DNA from: Mesotaenium endlicherianum
Lineage: Eukaryota; Streptophyta; Zygnematophyceae; Zygnematales; Mesotaeniaceae
Length of the DNA stretch: 22,666 bases
Assembly: GCA_009602735.1 (NCBI GenBank)
Contig: WELA01005344.1
Location: forward strand, 643,506-666,171
Reading direction: 5' to 3'
Each line of letters starts with the position of its first letter. Position 1 is the stretch's first letter. Made by a program: the position numbers and the translations under genes. Shown one piece after another: positions 1-9,615 of the stretch. The notes under the pieces were generated by a model that saw only the letters and a program-made list of their open reading frames with translations, had not been told where the DNA came from and ran no database searches.

Positions 1-1129
1 GGGGGGAGGGGGGGGGGGTTTGGGACGGGAAAAGAAGAAAGAAAGAAAAAAACACGTACAGAGAACCCCTGGAGGACCCGGCCCCAGCCAAATGTGAAGA
101 GAGGTCTGGCAGGACCCTGTCCTGGGGCTAAGAACCGCGGGGTTTAAGTCTGCCCCAGCTTGGATTCTGAGGGCATGGTGGCGCCAGGATGGAGGCTCAG
201 GCCACAGATGTATCACTTTTTTTCCTTAAACTAATTCCTCCGTGTTTTGTTGAAATTTGAACAGGAAGCCGCTTTCTCACGCTTCTCTCACGCGCAACTA
301 GCCTCCTCGTTGGACCCAATATGATACCCAACAGCGCTCAGGGTTCAGGGTTCTGGGTTCACGCTTTCAAGTGTATGGCCTCAAAAATTTAAGGACTTAG
401 AGAGTTTCAGGAATTGGGGCTTTTGAGTACTGTCATGTAGGGTTTCACCACTAGGGCATATTACAGCAAAAAGAGCCAGCCCCTATAAGCAGTTCAAGAA
501 GTTCCTTAGGGCACCCTGGCGTACTCTTGAGGTGTTGACTCTGGCCAGCTGGAGTCAAAGTAAAAAGAGTCAACTCTTCTGTACATTGCAGACTGAGGCA
601 GGCGCCCACAAATGGGCGACAGGCGTGCAGCCTACTCCATCTGTTGTTGTGGAGTTCAGAAACTCGCGCCTGCCTGTGATTGCTTCAAATGTACGAGAAA
701 CAGAGCACAAGACCCTACCTTCACCCCCTTGCATGCTAGGCTGATAGTAAACAGGACTGAAGTGTGACCTGAGAATGCGTACCCTAGAGCTGAGAGGATA
801 TCTAAGCTCAGAGTTCTTACTTGAAGTAAGAACCTGAGCAGTGTAGTACTTGCCTGAAGGTTAGTGCACAAGTCCAAGGCACTAGGGTATGTTATGGTGT
901 GGCAGGTATGTATGATATACAAGATTACAATCAAGTGTCAGGGGTGAGGAGTTTGGATCGCGGGGGGGGTTTCTCAATGCAGATTTCAGGACTAGCACTT
1001 AAATTTGAAGTTTGAGTTACCCATGCCCTCTCTTCCACCCACCTGGACGATAGCCTTCTGAGTGAGGAGCGTTTTGACCCTCCCCTATACATGTATAGTA
1101 ATCCTCGTCTTCGCCAGAAGCATGGTGGC
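1..1129. other. Left flank, no gene recognised
   Basis: The window opens with a G-run followed by a purine-rich stretch. After that comes mixed-composition DNA with no open frame that looks like protein on either strand. The short open frames here lack recognisable domains and overlap one another in several frames. The only clear structure is the hairpin at 806-839, listed separately. I see no relation to the LTR or leader sequences found further right. Confidence 0.6.
806..839. repeat. Perfect short hairpin
   Basis: Arms GCTCAG + GTTCTTACT (806-811, 813-821) pair with AGTAAGAAC + CTGAGC (825-839). There is one bulged A at 812 and a 3-nt loop, giving fifteen Watson-Crick pairs. A tight stem this long is unlikely by chance in AT-balanced DNA. 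It could be part of a small inverted-repeat element or a structured RNA; neither is shown. Confidence 0.7.
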
Positions 1130-1345
1130 TCACCTCCTCCACCAGCTGCTTTCTCTGCACACGAGGGGCCAAGTGTAACTTCCTGAGGCCAACACCTGGC
1201 CAGGAAACAGCTGCCCCTGAGCTGTTCTGCAGTCGCCAGTTGCTTCTCTCTTCAGCGGGAGTGCCATCGCTCCACGTATCCCTCTCTGGGCTCGAGAAGA
1301 GTCCAGAGACTCCCGCAGGGCGGCTTCCGCCTGCCTGGCTTCCAC
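1130..1345 (-). other. Possible coding exon on minus strand (weak)
   Basis: Reading the minus strand from 1345, the frame begins VEARQAEAALRESLDSSRAQ, which is charged and heptad-like as in a coiled coil. It is preceded by TGCCAG, a plausible splice acceptor. Candidate donors follow: CCAG|GTGTTG, and in another frame GGAG|GTGAGC near 1131-1136. No homolog is recognised, the rest of the frame is unremarkable, and the opposite strand is also open (1240-1626). It may be part of a host gene running leftward out of the window, or chance. Confidence is low. Confidence 0.15.
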
Positions 1346-1810
1346 CTGGCAGCGCTGCGGAGCTTGTGGCTGAGCTGGCAGGGCGAGCAGAGTGGCAAGC
1401 TAGGAGACAAAGAAGAGCCGATATGTTAAAACTTGTACTTCTGAACATGATACAGCAAGTGCCTTCCCCCTTTAATCGTCTCCGCTACCCCCTTCTATCC
1501 CACGCTTTGCACCATCTAAATCAAGGAGAAGGTGTCTGGCTTGTCAGAGCATGTGAGCAAAAAACGCAGAAACTAAGACTGCTGGAACTGCTGCAACTGG
1601 TTGCAACGCTCCAGAATGGACAATAGTAGAACACTCTGCCCGACCTCCTGACCCGCTTTGACTACTATACAGGCCAACCTACTCATACATTCAAATTCTT
1701 TCACTGCTCTCTGGTAGGACACTTTTATCATGCTTCAGTAGGATTCGGGCAATTCATAGTATGATACAATTGAAGCTACACATGGTTCCATCTGTGATTC
1801 ACAGTGCATG

Positions 1811-1920
1811 ATGCGAACGATGACTTATAAATGGGGAAGAATTACTCCCATGTTTCTCGTTCGCATGCATGTGTGACGAGCATAATGTACATGCCTGGTA
1901 CATGCAGTTCGTCACATGCA
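1811..1920. repeat. Two consecutive nested inverted repeats
   Basis: First hairpin: ATGCGAACGA (1811-1820) pairs with TCGTTCGCAT (1857-1866) and encloses an inner ATGGG/CCCAT pair (1831-1835, 1847-1851). Second hairpin: TGCATG and TGACGA (1866-1879, with a 2-nt bulge) pair with TCGTCA and CATGCA (1909-1920). It then has a symmetric 5x5 internal loop and an inner ATGTAC/GTACAT stem (1885-1890, 1898-1903) with a 7-nt loop. The block lies just upstream of a TATA box and of the start of the retroelement homology at 1966. It could be a regulatory structure or the remnant of a foldback element. Confidence 0.7.
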
Positions 1921-1932
1921 GCATAACATGAC

Positions 1933-1940
1933 TATATAAG
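1933..1940 (+). promoter_or_regulatory. TATA box candidate before the element boundary
   Basis: TATATAAG lies 33 bp before position 1966. That is where sequence shared with 18329-19578 begins, and it is a typical TATA-to-start distance. If functional, transcription would begin almost exactly at the first base of the DNMT-element leader. The spacing is seen directly; promoter function is inferred. Confidence 0.4.
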
Positions 1941-2036
1941 CAACCGTAACCTGTGGATTTGGAAAGCTGTCGCGACTACTATCCGTTTGACGGTGTCGCA
2001 CGCGCAGCGCAAGCTACGGCCACCCAGGCACGGAAA

Positions 2037-2048
2037 GTCAACGTTGAC
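2037..2048. promoter_or_regulatory. 12-bp palindrome GTCAACGTTGAC
   Basis: A perfect palindrome with a TTGAC core (WRKY W-box type) on both strands, followed by CACCGACCAC. It is conserved in leader copy 2 at 18400-18411. Whether it binds anything is unknown. Confidence 0.4.
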
Positions 2049-2514
2049 TCACCGACCACTTGACTGATTACGTCGCAGTAAGCGGTTACGTCGGCGCTCG
2101 AGAGACTTGCAAGGGGTCAATGTCAATGTGCCCCACACCCAGGAATGGGGGAGGTTTTGACAGCATAGACAGCCGCGAGGCTAGAAGCTGGGGATCAGTG
2201 ATGAGCCGCCCAGCAGGTACCAAGTCAGGTAGTGTGTGACTGGCAGATTAAGCCAGGTCATGGCCGCAATGCCAAGATAGATTACGGCCGCCCGGTTGGG
2301 AATCTTGAGCAAGTAGCATTTGCTTGTACACACCGCTCAGGAGTTCTTAGCCATGAGCCAATTAGGCGTGACTGCCAGCTGAGAAGCTAAGCAGCCACGC
2401 GCGACAGTCACGAGGTGTGCATGCATCTTGAGTGACTACGAGTTCGAGTTGAGCATGGCTAGGCAGAAGCGACATGCAGCTAAGCTTTGTGACTAAGCAC
2501 GGCATTCTCGGAAG

Positions 2515-2715
2515 ATGACGCTGTGTGGTGCCTGCGAAAGGCACGAATCTTGCCTGAGACATGTCATTCACTCTCACGCACCTTTGCCAAGGAGCAGAAG
2601 GAGCAGAAGGAAGGAGAAGAAGGGCGCGAAGAAGAAGAAGGAGTTCCCAATGCCATTGGAGAGCCGAGGCCCCACACTTCTGCCGACGCTGAAGATTCTT
2701 CTCAGTATATCATAG
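2515..2715 (+). CDS. Small upstream ORF in the leader (doubtful)
   Basis: An ATG-initiated frame of 66 codons within the leader, with a strongly basic Arg/Lys segment in its middle. The same frame is open in leader copy 2 from 18870 with similar length. Because the two copies are close duplicates, this conservation is weak evidence of coding. It resembles no protein I recognise. It could act as an upstream ORF affecting gag translation, or be a chance frame in purine-rich sequence. Confidence 0.15.
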   Translation: MTLCGACERHESCLRHVIHSHAPLPRSRRSRRKEKKGAKKKKEFPMPLESRGPTLLPTLKILLSIS

Positions 2716-3337
2716 ATAAGTTAGAATTGTAGGAGTTCCCAAGAGGGAATCTCACTGTTGAAAGTAGGAGAATTGCAAAATAGAATCTGCTAGGAGGTTA
2801 GCACAGATTCGGCCGAACGCCACAAGTGTGTGTGAAGCAGCCTTAAAATGGTGAGTTGTGTGTTAGATTCCAAGTTCTCAGAAGCCGCATTCGCATCTCG
2901 AAGAGAGAGGGTAGTATTGGCAGATAAAGCTCTTAGTGAAGAACTGAGTGAGCCTAGCCTGGCAGTGAAGAGCTGTTAAGGCGCGGTGTTAAGTGAAGAG
3001 CTTGACCCAGGGCAGCATAGACGTGTAGTTTTAGAGTTTTGTAAGCTGTGACTTTGTGAAAGTTAAGCGAAAGCCTGAAGGGCGATTTTCTCTAAATCTG
3101 ACGTTGTATGTCAAGCTGCTTAGAGTGTGATTTCTGCAAATTACAATTTGCTCGCCTGTGAACCCAAGAACCTTAAGGCATAAAGCCTATGTGGAAGTAA
3201 GAGACTTCCGTCCTACTTCTGAGAACTTCGGTTCTGTGGTTCAGGTGAATAGAAATTCCCAAGCAGATTGGGGATTTAGGCCTGTGAGGGCTGCCGGTGC
3301 TCAACCTGGAAGGGGACCCGGAGAAATTCAACTGTAC

Positions 3338-4956
3338 ATGCGATTGAGGAGTGGAAGACTCTACTACCCTGTGGAGCCTGCGGAAGGTTCTGATTTAAGC
3401 CAGAGTCCACAAGGAAGTGACATCTGAGCGCGCGGATAACCTGTGGAGTGAGCAACCGTCAGGAGACGAGTCTCGCCATACTGCCACGAACGGTGAGAAT
3501 CCGTATAACACGCAAGCCTTTGTACCCAATTGGGCAGAGAGCACGACGTGTGGGGTAAAGTTAGTGAGTCTTGGTCGCCATTCGAAATGACTGGTGATGA
3601 TAAGGATGAAAATCCTTACTTCAAGTTGTCTACAAAGTGTTTTAGTGGACGAATCGGTGGAAATAGTCTCACTTTCGAAGAGTTTGATGAGATCTATTGG
3701 GCTGATTTCTTTGAGAAAATCCAAAAGAATTCTTCTTACACTCACGCTTTTACAAGCTTGGTTTGATACTTGGACAAGGATGCCTTGTTGCTTTATCGCC
3801 AATTCCGGAAGGATGAAAACCTTACCCAGGAATGGGCGTTTGACGAGCAAAAGAAGGCGAGGGATTTATAAATCCAGAAAGAGGCTGCGAAAGCCCGCCT
3901 GTCCGGTTTGTCATCAGGAAGAGCGATACCTGCTGCACCTGTTGAGAGCGTAGACTTAGGTGCACTAACACAAGAATTAACAGGTGCCAGGAGGCAACTC
4001 ACCGAGGGTCAGCAGCGAGCGGCTACTCGAGATGATGATGCTGTGTCGCAGAATTGCGTAAAGTGTGTGCAGAATTGTTTGAAAAGATTGCTAATGCTAA
4101 GGAACGAGTAACGCGCAGGGCTGCACCTTTTACAGGTCAGCATAGTGATAGTGCCACCACGGAAGCAAGTCATTCGCAAGCGTTGGCTAGTTGCCGTAGG
4201 GATATGGAGGCTGGGGATGACCAGTTAGACTCTGAGCATTGTCTGCGTCGTTTCTTTAAGTTGCTTGAAGCAAAATTCCCAGAGGATCGCAGTCTTAAGG
4301 TGCACCGTTATGTGCATTTTGTCCGTCAGAAGAACGAGACAGTGATGGAGGTCAAATCCAGATTGGTAGACCTTGCCAAGAAGGCAGGAATCTATGAGCC
4401 TAGGATTGTGGCTGACAAATTCTTATTGTGTCTGGGTAAAGACACAGATCGGGAGGTCAGGCCGCACCTATTTGCGAAACGCAGAATCGACTGGAACATC
4501 GACGAGGCTGTTGAAATAGCACGCAATGTCAAGGAAGGTAAAGTCTGGTACAAGGAGGCTTCCAGGACGCTTATGGCTCCTGAGAGAAGGGAGGAATCCT
4601 TTCAGCCTAAGGCCAATAGCTCTAATTTTCAGTTTAAGAAGAAGAGCGGGTCTTTCAATAGGTTTGCTAAGCACGCCAACACTGCTGAGACAGCAGAGGG
4701 CTGTTGGAATTGCGGGAAATCAGGACATCAGAAGAGAGATTGTCCGTACCCGGATGCTAAGCAATTGTCTGCTAGCAAGGTGCAGGTATGCGCACATTGC
4801 AGCAAAAAGGCACACTCAGAAGATGAGTGTTGGTCTAAGAACCCAAATCTGAAGCCACCATGGGCTAATGCGGCCACGAAAGAGGCAAATAAGGGTAAGA
4901 AAAAGGAGAAGATAACTCTGGTAACCGAAAGGGGAACCAGAAGTATGATGCTATGA
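3338..4956 (+). pseudogene. gag: gag of the DNMT element (broken)
   Basis: Gag is the structural nucleocapsid polyprotein. I place the start at ATG 3338, which gives MRLRSGRLYYP; an RSGR-type N-terminus is common in plant Ty3/gypsy gags. The protein-like reading moves to another frame at about 3423 and returns near 3540, as if by compensating indels. It then meets in-frame stops TGA (3764-3766) and TAA (3869-3871) and shifts again near 4045. The region from 4054 is continuous, with a helical capsid-like part and two CX2CX4HX4C zinc knuckles (CWNCGKSGHQKRDC at 4702-4743; CAHCSKKAHSEDEC at 4789-4830), then a Lys-rich tail. The stop TGA overlaps the next ATG as ATGA at 4953-4956. The knuckles make the gag call firm; the exact N-terminus is inferred. 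Confidence 0.8.
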
Positions 4957-6113
4957 GTGCAGAGATTCCAGAGTTGAAAGCTCAATTTGCAAGACTAAAT
5001 GTGCCTAATGTCTATTATGATGCAGATGTGGCCGAAAAGACCGTCTGTAAAGGCGAGGAGCTGACGTCTGAGAAGGCCGTGGCTGCAACGGCTGCGGAGC
5101 GCGCAGATCATGATCGTCTGGTTCCAAGGAATGCTGGGAAGCTTCCTCAGACCTTTCGGATCACCCACGATGAGAACGAAATTGCGCAGCTACGACAAGC
5201 CAAGCCTGAGCCACGCAAGACATTTAGTTTTTTGCTGGAGAAGCTGAAGGCTTTGGTGGAACACCGGATTTAGCACATTCCTTGTCTTTCACTCGCTGAT
5301 CTGCGTCTTACATATCCTTTCACGATTGAAGAAGCCGGACAGCAGCTGGACATAGCTGAGGAAGGCGCAAACAGCGCTTCGCTGCCTACTAATTTCAGCA
5401 TTTTGAGAGTGCAGAACAAGGATAGAGTTTTGACGTTCAACGACTGGGCCGCTCCCAATATTCTATTGGACACTGGCGCACAACCAGTAATCTTGGAAAA
5501 GCGAGCTGTGAAAGCTCTGGGATTGACGGCAAGGGACCTGAAAGAAAGCCCTTTTTAGTTGAGGACTGCATCTGGGCAGATTTCAAAGTCTTGTGGAATT
5601 ACCCGCAAGCCTGTGAAAATCACAGTAAACTTGGGGAAACCTGAGGAGGCGTCACAACTCATAGAATGCATGGTGACAGAGGCAGAAAACTATGAGGTGC
5701 TCTTGGAGACAGAAGCCCTGATTCCCCCGGGTATGGTCATTGACCTGCGGAAGCAGAGGGTGACTTACCAGTTGACAGATCGGCAGCCGACAAGAGAAAT
5801 TCCTGTAAAAATGGTTTGCTCGAGAGAGGCGAACTACGGATTGCTAGACTGTTGTGTGAATGACCGATATCCAGACCATTATGACCTCATCATGCAACGC
5901 GAAGAGGAGGGCTACACCAGCGTCAACATGCCGACTCCCTTGGTTTGGCAACCTCAGATTATGGAGCAACTACAAGCTGTGAGTAACAGGGACCGTGGCC
6001 CGCAAGAGCTGCTGCCAGTTCCTTATCCGGTTCAGTCTGCTGCCAATTTGATGCCTGGAGTAGACCCGCTGCCGCAAGGCATTGTGAGGATGGAAGATCC
6101 TTTTCGCAGGAGA
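4953..6113 (+). pseudogene. pol N-terminal part: aspartic protease
   Basis: The reading frame begins at the ATG that overlaps the gag stop. The first hundred or so residues are unassigned. The retropepsin active site appears as LLDTGAQPVIL, with Asp-Thr-Gly at 5469-5477, and is followed by a typical beta-strand-rich protease body. Retropepsin cleaves the Gag-Pol precursor. Two in-frame TAG stops, at 5271-5273 and 5556-5558, interrupt an otherwise continuous frame; both could come from CAG by a C-to-T change. The second lies just after the active site, so the copy cannot make full-length Pol without readthrough. After the protease, the same frame runs directly into the methyltransferase. Confidence 0.75.
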
Positions 6114-7059
6114 GGAGTAGTAGTGCTGGAATTGTTCGCCAGACTTGGTTCTGGAACCATCTCACTGATTCAGCGAGGTATCCAGGTATCCAAAGTGCTG
6201 TATGTGGACAATGATGAGAGTGCTTTCACGGCATTTAGGGAGGTCATGAGTCAGATGCGGCAGATGTATCATTTCAAGGCGTTGGTGCCTAATAACTCTA
6301 GCTTGGTGCGTCTTGCTGGAGAAAACATTCTCGATGTGAAGTCTGAGGACCTGTATGGTTACAGGATTGACTGGATCTTTGCGGGATTCCCTTGTCAACC
6401 TTTCTCGCAAGTTGGGAACAGGAGGGGATGCAATGACCCGCGAGCACAACACTGGGGATGGATGGTGAAAATCATCAGTATGCTGCGGGAACGCCAGCAT
6501 CTCTACCCACCAGTGTTTGTGATTGAGAATGTACATCCCATCGGGAATGGATTACAACCAGATGAAGCCAGGAGATCCATGGCTGGTCTTTGACTCCACC
6601 CTAGGTCATCATGTATTGATCAACGACGCCAGGCACGGAGGACTCTCACACCGGGCCAGACTATTCTGGACCAACGGCATGTCCATTGAAATCCTGAGGG
6701 AGATGGAGGAGATTACGCGGCGCACACCAACGGCAGTATCTGTGGGAGAAGCACTGATGGTGGAAACCAAGCCAGTGATCAGGAGGGATTCCTACCCACA
6801 GTACGTCGTCAACGAGCCAGGCCGGCCAAGGGTGGTGCTGCCCACCTTCACGGCATACCCTGAATCACGCACATTTGTGAATGGAGGACCAGGAATGGTC
6901 AACGATGCGCACGACAGAGAAGCTCAATGGAGAGAGCCAACAGCTGAAGAGAAGGGAAGGTGCCTGGGAGTACCCAACTCCATTGCACAAGAAATTGTTG
7001 CGATGGTGGGACAGGACGACGCTGGGAAGATATTCGGCAATATGATTGGGCATCACTCC
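6114..7059 (+). pseudogene. C5-cytosine DNA methyltransferase domain within pol (frameshifted)
   Basis: C5-MTases transfer a methyl group from S-adenosylmethionine to cytosine C5 through a catalytic Cys. Motifs in order: I, GVVVLELFARLGSGT (6114-6158); IV, AGFPCQPFSQVGNRRG with the Pro-Cys catalytic pair and Cys codon 6393-6395; VI, VFVIENV (6513-6533); VIII, GLSHRARLFWTN (6640-6675); IX region, PTAEEKGRCLGVP (6937-6975); X, GNMIGH (7036-7053). The HRAR-x-FW form of motif VIII is like DNMT3/DRM enzymes, while PCQ in motif IV is like DNMT1/bacterial types. About 87 residues between VIII and IX would hold the target recognition domain. The frame changes once between motifs VI and VIII (6534-6590). 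Motif I has Arg where an FxGxG-type Gly is expected (AGA, one transition from GGA). The domain is translated with pol rather than as a separate gene. The call is firm; the lineage is not. Confidence 0.9.
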
Positions 7060-8753
7060 ATGACGTTCTCTGACAAGCCTATGCCCAGGCCGATACCACC
7101 AACGATTGGAGTCCATGTGGTGCCAACCTCTGATCAGAGAGCTATCAAAGAAGCGCATCGGCGACAAGAAGAACATAGTGTTGCAAGGGACGCAGCTGAG
7201 GCTGACCAAGATGAAACACTCAGAGAAACCAGAGTGGTGGAGCTGACCAGGTGTCAAGACCTATTGGCGCGAATTGACAATCGGATGGCGGCTCTACACA
7301 ACCCTCTGGAAAGAGAGCTGCGAAGGGTGCGAGAAGACGTAGCCATGGAAGACCAGGCAACTGGTGCAGCAAACCCTTTGGTGAGCGTTGCAGCAAGCAA
7401 ACCAGAGGAGGTTCCAGTATCTGCAGAACGTGCCAGCCAAGTATTTGTGAGGATGCCGGAATGGGAGGACAATACCACTTCTGAGTTACGGAACATGGCC
7501 CCAGATCAGGTTTACGAAAGCCCATCTCCCGACGCGGTAACGTCAAGATATGAAAAACGCCAGTGCAATATTGGCGAATGGGCCGAAGAATGTAGTCAGC
7601 ATTCAGGGAATTCTGGAGGGTCTGGAAAAACCATTTGCCTGGAGGTGATTTTTGAAGAACGCAGAAAGGAGACGGTCGAGAGATTGCCCGCCACACCTGT
7701 TCTGATGAACCCAAAGCCAGAGGCCAAGGGGCAACCACAAGACACAGTTGGCAGCACAGCTGAGTTAATCACCAGGCAAATAATGGAGCAATTGCTGGAA
7801 GCAGACGCCCCTCGACTCAAGGAAGAGAAAGTGGCGAAAGCAGCCCTCGCTCTACAATCAGCCATCATCAACATGGCGAGGCTTAACACAGGATGGGATG
7901 AAGAATCGCCGCCTCCTGGAACAGAGAAGCCAGAGGAGAGAGAGGATGCAGAGATGCAAGGCCTCTCAGAGTTAGAGTTGCCATCACTCAACAATGAAGG
8001 GGACGCTAGGGAAGGAATTCCACGTTTTCCTACGCCAGAGTTGGATCTGCTTGACTTACAGAAGCTGAGGACAGACGACTGGGTAACTGACCACCTGATG
8101 GGACCAAGACCGGCAGATCTTTAGGAAGAACTAAGGTCACCAACATCCAGTATCCCTACTGCCAGTTTTTCAGTGGCAGAGCCCAAGTCAACAGTACGAC
8201 CGCCGCAACGGCAGGAGGTGACTGCCTGCACTGCTAAAGTGGAGACAGCCCAAGGTAAGCCCGAGAGTCGTGCAAACAGACCAAGGAAGGTGGCCCGTGA
8301 GGGTAACGCATCTTTTAGGAGGATGCTAAAGCGATATTTCAAGCATAAGGGGAAGGCTCAAGAAGAGGGCGTTCGCGAGGAACCACTGCCCCACCTCCTC
8401 CGCCTCTGCGGGATATTCTGCAAAGAGAGGAAGAGGACGGCTTGATTCGCAGGGCAATGGCATTGGGCATCAGTATGCCGCCAGGCATTAACACGCCCTT
8501 GCTACAACTATCAGACCTTAGGATGCAGAGGTCGGAGGCACCTGCTCCCACGACACCTGCAATCCCAGAATGGGAACTGATGGATCTGAGAAACACCATC
8601 AGCCGCATAATTGCAGCAGACGATGCTTTCCTCGCACAACTAGCGGCACCTCAAAGGCCGCAAACGTTGACGCAGGCATGGACGGTCACACCACCTGCAA
8701 GGGAGGAGTATGGCACGACCGTCGCCCGCATGGCTATTATTGAGCAAGAGTGA
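7060..8753 (+). pseudogene. Unassigned pol linker between methyltransferase and RT
   Basis: About 560 residues follow the MTase without a family I recognise. The first part (to TAG 8122-8124) is charged and Glu/Gln-rich, with a likely coiled coil near 7240-7350 (ARIDNRMAAL, LERELRRVRE). The middle is basic (RRMLKRYFKHKGKAQ). The last part, which shifts frame near 8385, has a proline run, a segment LRDILQREEEDGLIRRAMAL and a Pro/Ala-rich tail ending at 8753. It lies where a retroelement normally has only a short spacer between protease and RT, so it may be an extension that came with the captured MTase or an RT-proximal tether domain. Function is unknown. Confidence 0.55.
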
Positions 8754-8769
8754 AGCTGGGTAATCAGCC

Positions 8770-9615
8770 CTAGGACAGATCTTTGAGGCATACGTGCCTT
8801 ACCTAGGACACGAGATTGGGAACAATGCTATGTCCCCTCAGGCTGTGAAGACTGATGCCATTTACAAGAGACCTGCACCCGCGAATGTGTCCAAGCTGAA
8901 GACTCTGTTAGGGTTAAGCGGATACTATCGTAAGTATGTGAAGGATTATAGCAGAATTGTTTAACCCCTGACGGAACTCCTGAAAAAGGATGTGCCTTTT
9001 GTGTGGACAGAAGCTCAAGAGAAAGCTATGAACAAGCTTAAGGAGCGGCTGGTAACAACCCCAGTCTTGCGAACGCCTGACTACTCCAAATCGTTCAATC
9101 TGCACACTAACTGGAGTCGTGTGGGAATTGGCGCAGTGCTCACTCACGTCGCAAGCCCTAGAGAGGAGTATGTCATTGCCCATGCCTCACGCTCTAACAA
9201 TCGAGCGGAGAGCAACTACTCGTCCTACGAAGGAGAGCTGCTGGCAGTGGTTTGGGCTGTCACACACTTCAGAGAATATCTTTGGGGAAGATCCTTCATG
9301 CTGATCACGGATCACTCACCGTTACTATGGTTGATGAAGAATAGAGACCTCACTGGTAAGTTGGCTCGCTGGGCTCTTAAGCTGCAAGAGTACCAAATAA
9401 CGGTGGTACACAGAGCAGGAGTGCTCAACAACGACGCCGATGGACTCAGCAGGAACCCAGACCCATCTTCCGACGACAGAACAGGAGCTCAAGAGGACGA
9501 AGATCCGAGCAGCCCAGCAGAGTTGGTGGCCTGCCTAGCCGAAATGGCTGGAATGGAAGCATCAGGTGAAGCTGAGCCTCTAATTCTGTTCAGTCCAGAG
9601 ATCTTGAAAGATTAA
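8770..9615 (+). pseudogene. RT C-terminal remnant and RNase H
   Basis: The frame opens with the RT thumb/connection signature QIFEAYVPYLGHEIG and LLGLSGYYRKYVKDY, then RNase H. The RT fingers and palm, including YxDD, are absent between 8753 and about 8775, so an internal deletion removed them. TAA at 8962-8964 interrupts the connection. In RNase H the first catalytic Asp position reads Asn (HTNWSRVGIGAVL; AAC at 9109-9111), whereas the Glu (YEGELLAV), second Asp (ITDHSPLL) and last Asp (NNDADGLSR) remain. A further TAA at 9613-9615 separates it from integrase in the same frame. The Ty3/gypsy assignment is firm; there is no reverse transcriptase activity. Confidence 0.85.

Larger units (their letters stand above)
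1966..3214 (+). repeat. DNMT-element leader, copy 1
   Basis: About 1.25 kb that aligns nearly end to end with 18329-19578. It is roughly 85-90% identical at the start and higher further in, judged by eye. The similarity starts at GCTGTCGCGACTAC / GTTGTTGCAACTAC and stops at TTCCGTCCT. The differences at the start are C-to-T and G-to-A in CG context. It holds no long ORF, so I read it as the untranslated leader between the 5' LTR position and gag. No TGG-type primer binding site is visible at its start. Confidence 0.8.

Noticed and set aside
330-365. Telomere-like CAGGGTTCAGGGTTCTGGGTT
   Set aside because: Only about three degenerate units and no exact plant-type telomere repeat.
1240-1626. 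128-codon plus-strand open frame in the left flank
   Set aside because: It begins at TTG rather than ATG, has no recognisable domain, and overlaps competing open frames on the minus strand.
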